Part shown: positions 51,171-59,320 of the stretch, piece after piece
Layout of the letters: every line of letters starts with the position of its first letter
Numbering within the stretch: position 1 is the first letter of the stretch
Source of the DNA: Clavibacter californiensis
Lineage (GTDB): Bacteria > Actinomycetota > Actinomycetes > Actinomycetales > Microbacteriaceae
Assembly: GCF_021952865.1 (NCBI RefSeq)
Contig: NZ_CP040792.1
Coordinates: 248,001-312,000 of the forward strand
Reading direction: 5' to 3'
DNA length: 64,000 nt
Made by a program: the position numbers and the translations under genes
The notes under the pieces: model-generated
Database searches by the model: none
What the model was told of the DNA's origin: nothing
Seen by the model: only the letters and a program-made list of their open reading frames with translations

Positions 51171-52481
51171 ATGACGATCTTCGAGCAGATGGAGTCCGAG
51201 GTCCGGAGCTACAGCCGCGGCTGGCCGGTCGTGTTCGACCGCGCGGTGGGCAGCGAGATGTTCACGGCCGACGGCGATCGCTACCTCGACTTCTTCGCGG
51301 GCGCCGGCGCGCTCAACTACGGGCACAACAACCCGGGGCTCAAGCAGAAGCTCGTCGACTACATCCTCCGCGACGGCGTCACGCACTCCCTCGACATGTT
51401 CACGGAGGCCCGCCGCGACTTCCTGCAGACGTTCCAGGACGTGATCCTCCAGCCGCGCGGGCTCGACTACCGCATCATGTTCCCCGGCCCGGGCGGCGCG
51501 AACGCGGTCGAGGCCGCGCTGAAGCTCGCGCGCAAGGTCACCGGCCGCACCACGATCGTCCACTTCACCAACTCGTTCCACGGCATGACCGAGGGCGCGC
51601 TCGCGGTCACCGGCAACGCGCTCAAGCGCGGCGGCGCCGGGCACCCGCTGCACCACGCGGTCGCGGTGCCGTTCGACGGCTACCTCGGCGGCGAGACCGA
51701 CAGCCTCGCGTACTTCGAGAAGCTGCTCGACGACTCGGGCTCCGGCTTCGACACCCCTGCCGGCGTCATCGTCGAGACCGTGCAGGGCGAGGGCGGCATC
51801 AACGTCGCGGGCGCGGAGTGGCTGCGGAAGCTGCGCGACCTCACCACGCGCCACGGCATCGTGCTCATCGTCGACGACGTGCAGATGGGCTGCGGCCGAA
51901 CCGGCGGCTTCTTCAGCTTCGAGGAGTCGGGGATCGTCCCCGACATCGTCACGCTCTCCAAGTCCATCGGCGGCTACGGCCTGCCCATGGCCCTCACGCT
52001 CCTCAAGCCGGAGCTCGACCAGTGGAAGCCGGGCGAGCACAACGGCACCTTCCGCGGCATCGCGCCCGCGTTCCTCACGGGCGCCGAGGCGCTGCGGCTC
52101 TACTGGGCCGACGGCGAGCTCGAGGCGTCCACGCTGCGCAAGGGCGAGCGGATCCACGAGGTCTTCACCGAGATCGCCGCCTCGGCCGCGCCGGAGATGC
52201 AGCTGAAGGTGCGCGGCCGCGGGCTCGCGCGCGGCATCGAGTTCCCCTCGGGCGAGCTCGCCGGCGCGGTCTGCCGTGCGGCGTTCGAGCGCGGCATGCT
52301 CATGGAGACCAGCGGAGCCGGCGGCACGGTCATGAAGGTGCTGCCCGCGCTCACCATCACCGACGAGCAGGTCGAGGAGGGGCTCGCGATCATCAGGGAG
52401 GCCGTCCGCGAGGTCCTCGGATCCACGAGCGAGGAGCTCGCGGCCGACGAGGTACCGCTGCCGGTGGTCGTCGGGAGCTGA
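51171..52481 (+). CDS. ectB: L-2,4-diaminobutyrate:2-oxoglutarate aminotransferase (EctB-like), orphan
   Basis: A 436-residue PLP-dependent class-III aminotransferase that makes L-2,4-diaminobutyrate from aspartate semialdehyde. It opens TIFEQMESEVRSYSRGWP, the EctB signature, and has PGPGGANAVEAALKLAR, IVDDVQMGCGRTGGFF and the PLP Lys264 in TLSKSIGGYG. The start is ATG 51171 with AAGGAG 9 bases upstream. No ectA or ectC is nearby, so it probably does not make ectoine. Clavibacter-type peptidoglycan contains diaminobutyrate, so a cell-wall precursor role is the likeliest (inference). Extra ~20 residues at the C-terminus. Confidence 0.9.
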   Translation: MTIFEQMESEVRSYSRGWPVVFDRAVGSEMFTADGDRYLDFFAGAGALNYGHNNPGLKQKLVDYILRDGVTHSLDMFTEARRDFLQTFQDVILQPRGLDYRIMFPGPGGANAVEAALKLARKVTGRTTIVHFTNSFHGMTEGALAVTGNALKRGGAGHPLHHAVAVPFDGYLGGETDSLAYFEKLLDDSGSGFDTPAGVIVETVQGEGGINVAGAEWLRKLRDLTTRHGIVLIVDDVQMGCGRTGGFFSFEESGIVPDIVTLSKSIGGYGLPMALTLLKPELDQWKPGEHNGTFRGIAPAFLTGAEALRLYWADGELEASTLRKGERIHEVFTEIAASAAPEMQLKVRGRGLARGIEFPSGELAGAVCRAAFERGMLMETSGAGGTVMKVLPALTITDEQVEEGLAIIREAVREVLGSTSEELAADEVPLPVVVGS

Positions 52482-52503
52482 TCCGCTCTCCCGCAGCACT
52501 TCA

Positions 52504-52536
52504 CGGCCCGGTCCCGCATGCGCGGTGGCCGGGCCG
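52504..52536. terminator. Hairpin between ectB and the ASCH gene
   Basis: CGGCCCGG (52504-52511) pairs with CCGGGCCG (52529-52536), an 8-base stem with a 17-base loop between convergent genes. Confidence 0.5.
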
Positions 52537-52545
52537 ACGCTCGAC

Positions 52546-52893
52546 TCAAACCAGGGGCGAGCCGTCCTGCAGCTCGATCTCCGCGACCACGACGGCCGCC
52601 GATGCCGGCATCGTCGAGTAGTGGTTCGCGCGGAGCTGCTCGGCGAACAGGGCCATGTCCGTGTCCGGTGGCTGATGCGCGTCCTCCGGCGTCAGATCCG
52701 CCAGGAGGTGCCGCCGCACGGAGGTGATCCGTCCGGCGAGGGGGACGGCGGTGGGGTGCTCGTCGAAGACGAACGTCGCCGGACCGACCCGCAGGTCCTC
52801 GCCGAAGCGCACGGTGGTGACCTTCTCGCCGCTGACGATCGCGTCGTGGTGCTTCCGATGGAAGCGGACGACCTGGGCTCCTGCGTCGGACAT
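52546..52893 (-). CDS. Small ASCH-domain protein
   Basis: A 115-residue protein with the short ASCH/PUA-like pattern: FHRKHHDAIVSGEKVTTVRFGEDLRVGPATFVFDEH, where the SGEKVTT loop corresponds to the SGRKRAT loop of the larger ASCH protein at 40298. Single domain, no partner gene. The ATG is fixed by TAGGCT 6 bases upstream. Probably RNA- or nucleoside-related, by family only. Confidence 0.75.
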   Translation of the reverse strand: MSDAGAQVVRFHRKHHDAIVSGEKVTTVRFGEDLRVGPATFVFDEHPTAVPLAGRITSVRRHLLADLTPEDAHQPPDTDMALFAEQLRANHYSTMPASAAVVVAEIELQDGSPLV

Positions 52894-52905
52894 CCGTCGA
52901 GCCTA
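52894..52905 (-). promoter_or_regulatory. Leaderless -10 element of the small ASCH gene
   Basis: On the minus strand TAGGCT (52900-52905) ends 6 bases before ATG 52893. Confidence 0.6.
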
Positions 52906-52943
52906 CGGGCGGTGACACGGCCGGGCGCCGCGAGCGTGGTCGG

Positions 52944-53606
52944 TTACCGCGGCCGCAGGATCCGGTAGCGGTGCTCCGGGCGGCCCGTGGATCCGTAGTT
53001 GAGCTGCACGTCGACCACGCGGTCGCGGGCGAGCGCGCCGAGGTAGCGCTGCGCGGTGGCGCGGGAGACGCCCACCCGCTCGGCGATCTCGGGGGCGCTG
53101 AGCTCGGAGTCGGATGCGGACAGGGCGTCCAGCACGGCCTGCTCCGTCGCGGGCCGCTCGCGCGCCGAGACCCGGCCGGGCCGCAGGGCGTGGATGGCGC
53201 GGTCGATGCCGGCCTGGTCGAGCGGGCGGTCGCTCGCGAGCCCGGCGCGGAAGGCCGCGTAGGCCGCCAGGCGCGCGGTGAGCAGCTCCGGCGCGAACGG
53301 CTTCACGAGGTAGGAGACGGCGCCGCCGCGGAGGGCGCGGCGCACGGTGGCGGGGTCGTCGGCGGCCGTGACGAGGATCACGTCCGGCTCGATGCGCCGC
53401 ACGAGGTCGACGCCGCTGCCGTCGGGCAGGTATGCGTCCAGCAGCACGAGGTCGGGGCGCGACGCGTCGAGCACGGCGAGCGCCGCGCGCACGCTGCCCG
53501 CGGTGCCGACGGCCCGGAAGCCCGGCGCCTGCTCCACGATGCCCTCGTGCAGGCGGGCGATGCGGAAGTCGTCGTCGACGATGAGGACGGTGAGGTCGTC
53601 GGTCAT
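52944..53606 (-). CDS. Response regulator, CitB/DcuR type
   Basis: A 220-residue regulator. The receiver domain has the acidic pocket IVDDD, the phosphorylation site Asp in LVLLDAYLPDGSG, Thr in VTAADD and Lys in LVKPF. The C-terminal winged helix (SELSAPEIAERVGVSRATAQRYL) is of the CitB/DcuR type rather than OmpR or NarL type. ATGA overlap with its kinase. Probably activates the divergent CitMHS carrier gene at 55607. Confidence 0.9.
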   Translation of the reverse strand: MTDDLTVLIVDDDFRIARLHEGIVEQAPGFRAVGTAGSVRAALAVLDASRPDLVLLDAYLPDGSGVDLVRRIEPDVILVTAADDPATVRRALRGGAVSYLVKPFAPELLTARLAAYAAFRAGLASDRPLDQAGIDRAIHALRPGRVSARERPATEQAVLDALSASDSELSAPEIAERVGVSRATAQRYLGALARDRVVDVQLNYGSTGRPEHRYRILRPR

Positions 53607-55459
53607 GCGCGGGCTCCGTCGGGGTCGATGTCGGTCCGGGTGTCGTCGGTCGGGGCGGGGGCGGGCGGATCCGCGTCGGGCGGCTCGACCACGCCGGCCA
53701 AGCGCGCGCAGAACACCGCGCCGGAGTCGGCGCCAGGCGGCGGCCCGCCGGGATCCGCGACCCACACGTCGCCGCCGTCGCGCCGGGCGATGTCGCGCAC
53801 GAGCGGCAGGCCGAATCCGAGCCCGTGCGCGGGATCCGCTCCCCCGCGGCCGCCCGCGCCCAAGACGGATGCGCGGTCCGCCGACGAGCCCTCGGACGCC
53901 AGCGCCTCCGCCGCACCGTCCACGTCGTCCGGGCGCCGCTGGAACACGCGCCCGGCGTCGGACGCCGCGAGCCCGTCGCCCGAGTCCGACACCGCGATGT
54001 GCAGGTCGGCCCCGTCGTCGAGCGCCTCCACCTCCACCCACCTGTCGGCGCGGGATCCGCGGACGGCCGCGTGCATCGCGTTGTCGACGAGGTTGCCGAG
54101 CACGGTCGTGACCTCCTCGGGCCGCACGAGGATCCCGCGGACGAGCGTGCCCGGCCCGACCCTCAGCGCCACGCCGCGCTCCTCCGCCTCCATCGCCTTC
54201 GCGCCGAGGAACGCCTGCAGGTAGGGCTCGTCGACGAGCCCGGCATCGACCGTCGGGAACGCGACGGGCCCCTGCTCGAGCACGCCCGCGAGGTAGCTGT
54301 CGGCCTCGTCGACCCGGCCGGTCGCGACGAGGCCGCGCACGACGTGGAGGCGGTTCGCGAACTCGTGCCGCTGCACGCGCAGCGCCGTGGACATCGCGGT
54401 GACGGCGGTGAGGCGGCGGCTCATCGCCTCGATGTCTGTCTCGTCGCGCAGCACCATCACCGTGCCGAGGTCGCGTCCGTCGCGGTCGACGCGCGCGACG
54501 TCGACGAAGAGGAGCCGGTCGTCGACCACCGCGCGCAGCGACGGGGATCCGGCGGCGGCACCCGCCTGCGCGTCGGCGACCGCGTCCCGCAGCACGGGCG
54601 CGACGCCGAGGTCGGCGAGCGTGCGGCCGACCGGATCCACGAGGCCGAGCAGCGCCGCGGCCCGCGGGTTGCAGACGGTCACCCGGCCGTCGGGCCCGAT
54701 GCCGAGGACGCCCTCGCCGACGCCGGAGAGCACGGCCGCCTGATCCTGCACGAGGCCCGCGAGCTCGGACGGCTGGAGCCCGAGGGTGAGGCGTGCCAGC
54801 CGCCGCGAGAGGATCCCGCTGGCCACCGCCCCCACACCGAGCGCGAGCAGGGCGACGACCGCGATGGCCGCGACGTCGACGCCGATGGAGTCGCGCACCG
54901 TGGCGGCCGCGAAGCCGACGCTGACCTCACCGACCACCCGGGCGTCACCGCCTCCTGACGCGTCGCCGGGAGCACCCGCATCCGCCAGCGCCCGCACCGG
55001 CACCTTCGCCCGCGCCGACTCCCCGAGCGTGCCGGTGGCCCACGTCACCTCCTCGCGCCCCGCGAGCGCGACGGTCGGATCCGTGCTCACGCGCTCCCCC
55101 AGCTCGGATGCGTCGGGGTGCGCGAGCCGCAGCCCCCGGTCGTCGGTCACCACGACGAACAGCGCGCCGGTCCGCTCGCGCACCGCCTCGGCCGTCAGCT
55201 GCACGGGCCCGTCGGCGAGGTCGGACGCGGTGGCGACCCCGGGATCCGCGGTCTCGGCCGTCACGGCGGCCCGCAGCGTCGGATCCTCTGCGGCCGTCCG
55301 GGCGATCGCGAGCGCCGTCGCCTGCGCCTCCTCGCGGTTCTCGGAGGAGCTCAGCAGGCCGTAGGCGATCGTCGCGATCCCCACGACCACGAGCACGACG
55401 AGCAGCTGGAGGACGAGGGTGCGGCGCGCGAAGTCGAGCCCCGTCCGCCGTCGCCCCAT
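53603..55459 (-). CDS. Sensor histidine kinase, CitA/DcuS type
   Basis: A 618-residue sensor kinase: first helix (LVLQLLVVLVVVGIATIAYGL), an extracellular PAS/Cache-like domain of ~150 residues, second helix near 190-215, a cytoplasmic PAS domain (GVLGIGPDGRVTVCNPRAAALLG) and a kinase core. The H-box RHEFANRLHVV is the DcuS/CitA form; N-box GNLVDNAMHAA and G-box GLGFGLPLV follow. It senses a di- or tricarboxylate by homology. GGGAGAGG precedes ATG 55459. Extra loops with Ala/Gly before the G2 box are unusual. Confidence 0.9.
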   Translation of the reverse strand: MGRRRTGLDFARRTLVLQLLVVLVVVGIATIAYGLLSSSENREEAQATALAIARTAAEDPTLRAAVTAETADPGVATASDLADGPVQLTAEAVRERTGALFVVVTDDRGLRLAHPDASELGERVSTDPTVALAGREEVTWATGTLGESARAKVPVRALADAGAPGDASGGGDARVVGEVSVGFAAATVRDSIGVDVAAIAVVALLALGVGAVASGILSRRLARLTLGLQPSELAGLVQDQAAVLSGVGEGVLGIGPDGRVTVCNPRAAALLGLVDPVGRTLADLGVAPVLRDAVADAQAGAAAGSPSLRAVVDDRLLFVDVARVDRDGRDLGTVMVLRDETDIEAMSRRLTAVTAMSTALRVQRHEFANRLHVVRGLVATGRVDEADSYLAGVLEQGPVAFPTVDAGLVDEPYLQAFLGAKAMEAEERGVALRVGPGTLVRGILVRPEEVTTVLGNLVDNAMHAAVRGSRADRWVEVEALDDGADLHIAVSDSGDGLAASDAGRVFQRRPDDVDGAAEALASEGSSADRASVLGAGGRGGADPAHGLGFGLPLVRDIARRDGGDVWVADPGGPPPGADSGAVFCARLAGVVEPPDADPPAPAPTDDTRTDIDPDGARA

Positions 55460-55606
55460 CGCCTCTCCCACCCACTGAGAATAATGCGCAGAACGTCGTC
55501 TACGTGCACTATCGCGATGAAGCGGCACAAGCGCGACGGGACGCGGACGCCCACCTAGCGTGTGGTGTTCAGCCGGGCGTCCCGCCCACCGACGAAGGAG
55601 TCACAC

Positions 55607-57052
55607 GTGCTGGTATTCCTGGGCTTCGCCATGGTCCTCACCTTCATGGCCCTCATCATGACCAAGCGGCTGACGCCCATGGTCGCCCTCATCCTCGTGC
55701 CGACCATCTTCGGCCTCTTCGCGGGCGCCGGGCTCGGCATCGGCGACATGGTCATCGAGGCGCTCGGCGACCTGGCCCCCACGGCCGCGCTGCTGATGTT
55801 CGCCATCATCTACTTCGGCATCATGATCGACGTCGGCCTGTTCGACCCGCTGGTGCGCCTCATCCTCCGCCTGGCGGGCGGCGACCCGGCGAAGATCGTG
55901 CTCGGCACGGCGATCCTCGCGGCCGCGGTCTCCCTCGACGGCGACGGATCCACGACCTTCATCGTCACGACGGCGGCCATGCTGCCCATCTACCGCAAGC
56001 TCGGGATGAGCCCGGTCGTCCTCACCTGCACGGCCGGCCTCGCGAACGGCACGCTCAACATCGTCCCGTGGGGCGGCCCGACCGTCCGCGCGGCGGCGGC
56101 CCTGAAGGTGTCGCCGACCGACATCTTCGTGCCGATGATCCCGTCGCTCCTCGTCGGCATCGCGCTCGTGTTTATCTTCGCCTGGACCATGGGCCTCCGC
56201 GAGCGCAGCCGCCTGGCGGCGCTCGGCGAGGCGCGCGCCGAGGGCGGCCTCGACGCCGCGGGCGGTAGCGGCTCCGGCTCCTCCGCGGGCGGCTCCGGCT
56301 GGTGGCGCGCGGGTCGCGGCGCCCCCGCGACCCCGCGCGGCGGCCTCATCACCATGGCCCCGGCCCTCGTCCGCGCCGAGACGGCCGCCGTCTCGACGCT
56401 CGGCACCACGATGCTCGACCCCGACCGCGAGACCCTGCGCCCGCGCATGATCTGGTTCAACCTCGGCCTCACGATCGTGGTGCTCGCGCTGCTGATCATG
56501 GACCAGCTGCCCCTCGCCTACGTCTTCATGGTCGGCGCGGCCATCGCGCTCATCGCCAACTTCCGCGACCTCAAGCACCAGGGCGAGCGCATCGCGGCGC
56601 ACGCGCCCAGCGTGGTCGGCGTGGTCTCGATGGTGCTCGCGGCGGGCGTCCTCATCGGCGTGCTCAACGGCACCGGCATGGTCTCGGCGATGTCCGCGTG
56701 GCTCGTCACGATCATCCCGGACGCCCTCGGCCCCGGCCTCGCGGTCATCACGGGCGTGCTCAGCATCCCGATGACCTTCTTCATGAGCAACGACGCCTTC
56801 TACTACGGCATGCTCCCGGTGCTCGCGGAGAGCGCGGCGAACTACGGCATCGACCCCGTCGAGATGGCGCGCGCGTCCATCACCGGGCAGCCCGTGCACC
56901 TGCAGAGCCCGCTCGTGCCGGCGATCCTGCTGCTCGTGTCGCTCGCGGACGTGAACCTCGGCGACCACCACCGCAAGGTGCTGTGGCGGGCGGTGCTGGT
57001 GTCGCTGACGATGCTCGCCGTGGGCGTGCTCACGGCGGTGATCCCGATCTGA
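55607..57052 (+). CDS. Citrate-metal/proton symporter (CitMHS family)
   Basis: A 481-residue carrier with about 12 helices. FLGFAMVLTFMALIMTKRLTPMVALI and VSLDGDGSTTFIVTTAAMLPIYRKLGM are characteristic of CitM/CitH-type transporters, which take up citrate complexed with Mg2+ or Ca2+. A long Gly/Ser-rich cytoplasmic loop (about 215-250) joins the halves. GTG start at 55607 preceded by GAAGGAG. Divergent from the CitA/CitB-type system, which probably induces it on citrate. A 15-base hairpin follows. Confidence 0.9.
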   Translation: MLVFLGFAMVLTFMALIMTKRLTPMVALILVPTIFGLFAGAGLGIGDMVIEALGDLAPTAALLMFAIIYFGIMIDVGLFDPLVRLILRLAGGDPAKIVLGTAILAAAVSLDGDGSTTFIVTTAAMLPIYRKLGMSPVVLTCTAGLANGTLNIVPWGGPTVRAAAALKVSPTDIFVPMIPSLLVGIALVFIFAWTMGLRERSRLAALGEARAEGGLDAAGGSGSGSSAGGSGWWRAGRGAPATPRGGLITMAPALVRAETAAVSTLGTTMLDPDRETLRPRMIWFNLGLTIVVLALLIMDQLPLAYVFMVGAAIALIANFRDLKHQGERIAAHAPSVVGVVSMVLAAGVLIGVLNGTGMVSAMSAWLVTIIPDALGPGLAVITGVLSIPMTFFMSNDAFYYGMLPVLAESAANYGIDPVEMARASITGQPVHLQSPLVPAILLLVSLADVNLGDHHRKVLWRAVLVSLTMLAVGVLTAVIPI

Positions 57053-57078
57053 TCGGGAGCGCTCCGCGAGGGGCGCGC

Positions 57079-57127
57079 GCACGCGGAGGCCGGGCGGCTC
57101 GGGGGAGCGCCCGGCCTCCGCGCGTGC
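57079..57127. terminator. Strong hairpin after the citrate carrier gene
   Basis: 57082-57096 pairs perfectly over 15 bases with 57108-57122 (CGCGGAGGCCGGGCG against its complement) around an 11-base loop, with further partial pairing on both sides. Lies between convergent genes. Confidence 0.8.
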
Positions 57128-57158
57128 GGCGGGTCCGCCCGTCCGACCGGGACCGCGT

Positions 57159-57208
57159 GGATCCGCCTGGATCCGCCTGGATTCGCCCGGATCCGCCTGG
57201 ATCCGCCC
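57159..57208. repeat. Five tandem copies of a 10-base GGATCCGCCT unit
   Basis: Units start at 57159, 57169, 57179, 57189 and 57199; four carry intact GGATCC and the middle one is GGATTCGCCC. The array sits in the 163-base gap between the citrate carrier hairpin and the end of the DUF2079 gene. Confidence 0.85.
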
Positions 57209-57215
57209 GTGCGTC

Positions 57216-58685
57216 CTACTGGGTGCGCCGCGCCACCTGGTAGCCGGCGTCGGCGTAGACGATCTCGTAGGTCGTGCCCGCCTGCGTCGCCTCGCCGTAC
57301 TGGTCCGCGTTGAGCGCGCCCTGGCCGAGGCCGCCGCCGAGGCTGTCGATCACGACGTACTGCGGCGCGGGGTTGCCCGGGTTGCCGAGCCAGTAGACCT
57401 CGTGGTCGTCGACGAGGTACGACATGAGGCCGATGTCGCTGAGGACGCTCGCGCCCGCCGGCACCTGGTCGAGCGCGGCCTGCGCCTGCGCGGCCCGCGG
57501 GGCCGGCTGCCAGATGGCGGGCTCGGTGAGGTCCGCCATGGGCGAGCGGGTGAAGAGGGCGATCGCCGCGATCGCGAGCACCGGCACGGTCGCGCGCGAC
57601 GCCATGGCGAGCCAGTGCTGCCGGCCCCGGCGAGCGCGCACGATGCCGTCGATCGCGGCGGCGAACACGATCGGCATGAGCACGGCGTCGTAGTGGTAGC
57701 CGGGCCCCCAGTACGCCTCGGTGGGCGAGAGGAAGCGCCAGGCGAGCGTCGGGACCACGAGGAGGATCAGCGGCGAGCGCAGCGCGATCAGCGCGCCCGC
57801 CAGGATCAGGAATGCCACCGTCTCGAGCTTCGGCGCGACGAAGAGCCCGGTGACGGTTCCGAGCGGATCCGCGAGCGCGCCGCCCGCGTCGAGCTTCGAC
57901 GCGTAGTCCCAGCGGGCCTCGCGGTTGAAGGCCGGCAGGATCACGGTGGTCGCGAGCACGAACCACGCGACGCCCCAGCCGGCGAGCGCGACGCCGATGC
58001 GGCGGTCCATCGTGAGCGCGATGATCGCGCCGAGCACCGCGACCGTCAGCCCGAGGTCCTCCTTCACGAACACGAGCGGCACGGCCCACGCCGCGGCGGC
58101 CATGGCGCGGCGGGCGATGACGGCGTCGAGCGCGAAGGCCAGCAGCGGCAGGGCGAACGCGATCTCGTGGAACTGGAACGCGACGGCGCCCTGGATCCCC
58201 CAGCTCAGCCCGTACGCGGCGGCCACGACGATCGCACCCCACCGACCGACCACACGGCCGGCCATGCGGCCGATGCCGACCACCGAGATCCCGATGAGGA
58301 CGGCCTGCACCACGAGCAGCGCGAACGCGTGGGGCCACACGGCGTAGACCGGGCCGAGCAGCACGAGGATCGGGTGGAAGTGGTCGCCCATGAGGTTGAA
58401 GCCGTCGCCCTTGATGGAGACGAGCGGCGCCTGGAGGCGCGAGTAGTCCTGCGCGAGCTGCGTGAAGATGCCGAGATCCCACGACTTGACGGTGAAGCGC
58501 CGCCACTCGAGCGCCGAGTAGAGCACGTAGACGGCGGTGACGAGCGCGGCGACGACGACAGCGCCGACCGTGCCGGGCACGCGGGATCCGGTGATCGGCG
58601 CGCGGACGCCGCCCGCGATGTCCGGCTCGCCGGATGCGTCGTCGGCGGCGTGGCGGCGGGGGGCCGTGTCGTTCGTGCGGGTCAC
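57216..58685 (-). CDS. DUF2079 membrane protein
   Basis: A 489-residue membrane protein with about ten helices and a soluble C-terminal domain of ~110 residues. WDLGIFTQLAQDYSRLQAPLVS, GDHFHPILVLLGPVYAVWPH and FHEIAFALPLLAFAL are the DUF2079 signature; the family is related to GT-C-type glycosyltransferases and the early Asp in SWDLG may be the catalytic one. GTG start at 58685; GACCCT 6 bases upstream suits a leaderless mRNA. Function unproven. Confidence 0.8.
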   Translation of the reverse strand: MTRTNDTAPRRHAADDASGEPDIAGGVRAPITGSRVPGTVGAVVVAALVTAVYVLYSALEWRRFTVKSWDLGIFTQLAQDYSRLQAPLVSIKGDGFNLMGDHFHPILVLLGPVYAVWPHAFALLVVQAVLIGISVVGIGRMAGRVVGRWGAIVVAAAYGLSWGIQGAVAFQFHEIAFALPLLAFALDAVIARRAMAAAAWAVPLVFVKEDLGLTVAVLGAIIALTMDRRIGVALAGWGVAWFVLATTVILPAFNREARWDYASKLDAGGALADPLGTVTGLFVAPKLETVAFLILAGALIALRSPLILLVVPTLAWRFLSPTEAYWGPGYHYDAVLMPIVFAAAIDGIVRARRGRQHWLAMASRATVPVLAIAAIALFTRSPMADLTEPAIWQPAPRAAQAQAALDQVPAGASVLSDIGLMSYLVDDHEVYWLGNPGNPAPQYVVIDSLGGGLGQGALNADQYGEATQAGTTYEIVYADAGYQVARRTQ

Positions 58686-58785
58686 GGCATCAGGGTCTCA
58701 CGCGGAGCCAGGTCCGAGGGGGCGCGATCCCCGGGACCATCCGCTCAGGGCCGGCCGACCCGGACGCGCGTGGGGTGCGGTCGGC

Positions 58786-59217
58786 TCAGCGGCGCGCGCC
58801 GCCGGCACCGTCCTGGCGCTCGCGCTCGGCGGCCATCGCGGCGCGGCCTGCATCGCGGTTCTTCACGCGGATCTGCTCCTCGCGCACCTCGGCCTGCGTC
58901 GCGCGCTCCTGCACGAGCCACTGCGGCGGGGCCTGCAGCAGCTCCTTGATCTGGGCGGTGGTGAGGGCCTCGTCGACGCCGCCGCGGGCGAGGCCGGCGA
59001 TGGAGACGCCGAGCTTGCCGGCGATGACCTGGCGCGGGTGCGGGCCGTCGCGCAGCAGCGTGGCGAGCCACTCGGGCGGGTTCTCGTGCATCTCGGCGAG
59101 CTCCGCGCGGGACGGGGTCGACTCCCGGAACTCCACGGGGGTCGCCGGGAGGTGCACGCCCAGCTTCTTCGCCGCGGTCGCGGCCTTCATCGTCTGGCTG
59201 GATCCGGGGCTCGTCAT
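58786..59217 (-). CDS. DUF5997 protein
   Basis: A 143-residue soluble, mainly helical protein. QTMKAATAAKKLGVHLPATPVEF followed by NPPEWLATLLRDGPHPRQVIA is the DUF5997 pattern, an actinobacterial family of unknown function that typically lies opposite a LysR gene, as here. Basic/acidic C-terminal helix. The start is fixed by TACCCT 6 bases upstream. Confidence 0.85.
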   Translation of the reverse strand: MTSPGSSQTMKAATAAKKLGVHLPATPVEFRESTPSRAELAEMHENPPEWLATLLRDGPHPRQVIAGKLGVSIAGLARGGVDEALTTAQIKELLQAPPQWLVQERATQAEVREEQIRVKNRDAGRAAMAAERERQDGAGGARR

Positions 59218-59229
59218 GCCCCCAGGGTA
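59218..59229 (-). promoter_or_regulatory. Leaderless -10 element of the DUF5997 gene
   Basis: On the minus strand TACCCT (59224-59229) ends 6 bases before ATG 59217. A TAGCCT at 59256-59261 on the plus strand is the likely -10 of the divergent LysR gene, leaving it a ~50-base leader. Confidence 0.6.
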
Positions 59230-59320
59230 CCGTCGGGGCCCCGGGCGCCCTGCACTAGCCTGGATCCGACCCGCCGCCGCTCACCGCGCCACCACCGTGC
59301 GGGCCATCGAGGGGACTCCC

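Noticed and set aside
48045-52499. A 1484-residue minus-strand frame
   Set aside because: Runs antisense through the ER-VIT, HEAT-repeat and other genes; only the embedded hydrolase (50099-50995) is real, and that is in another register.
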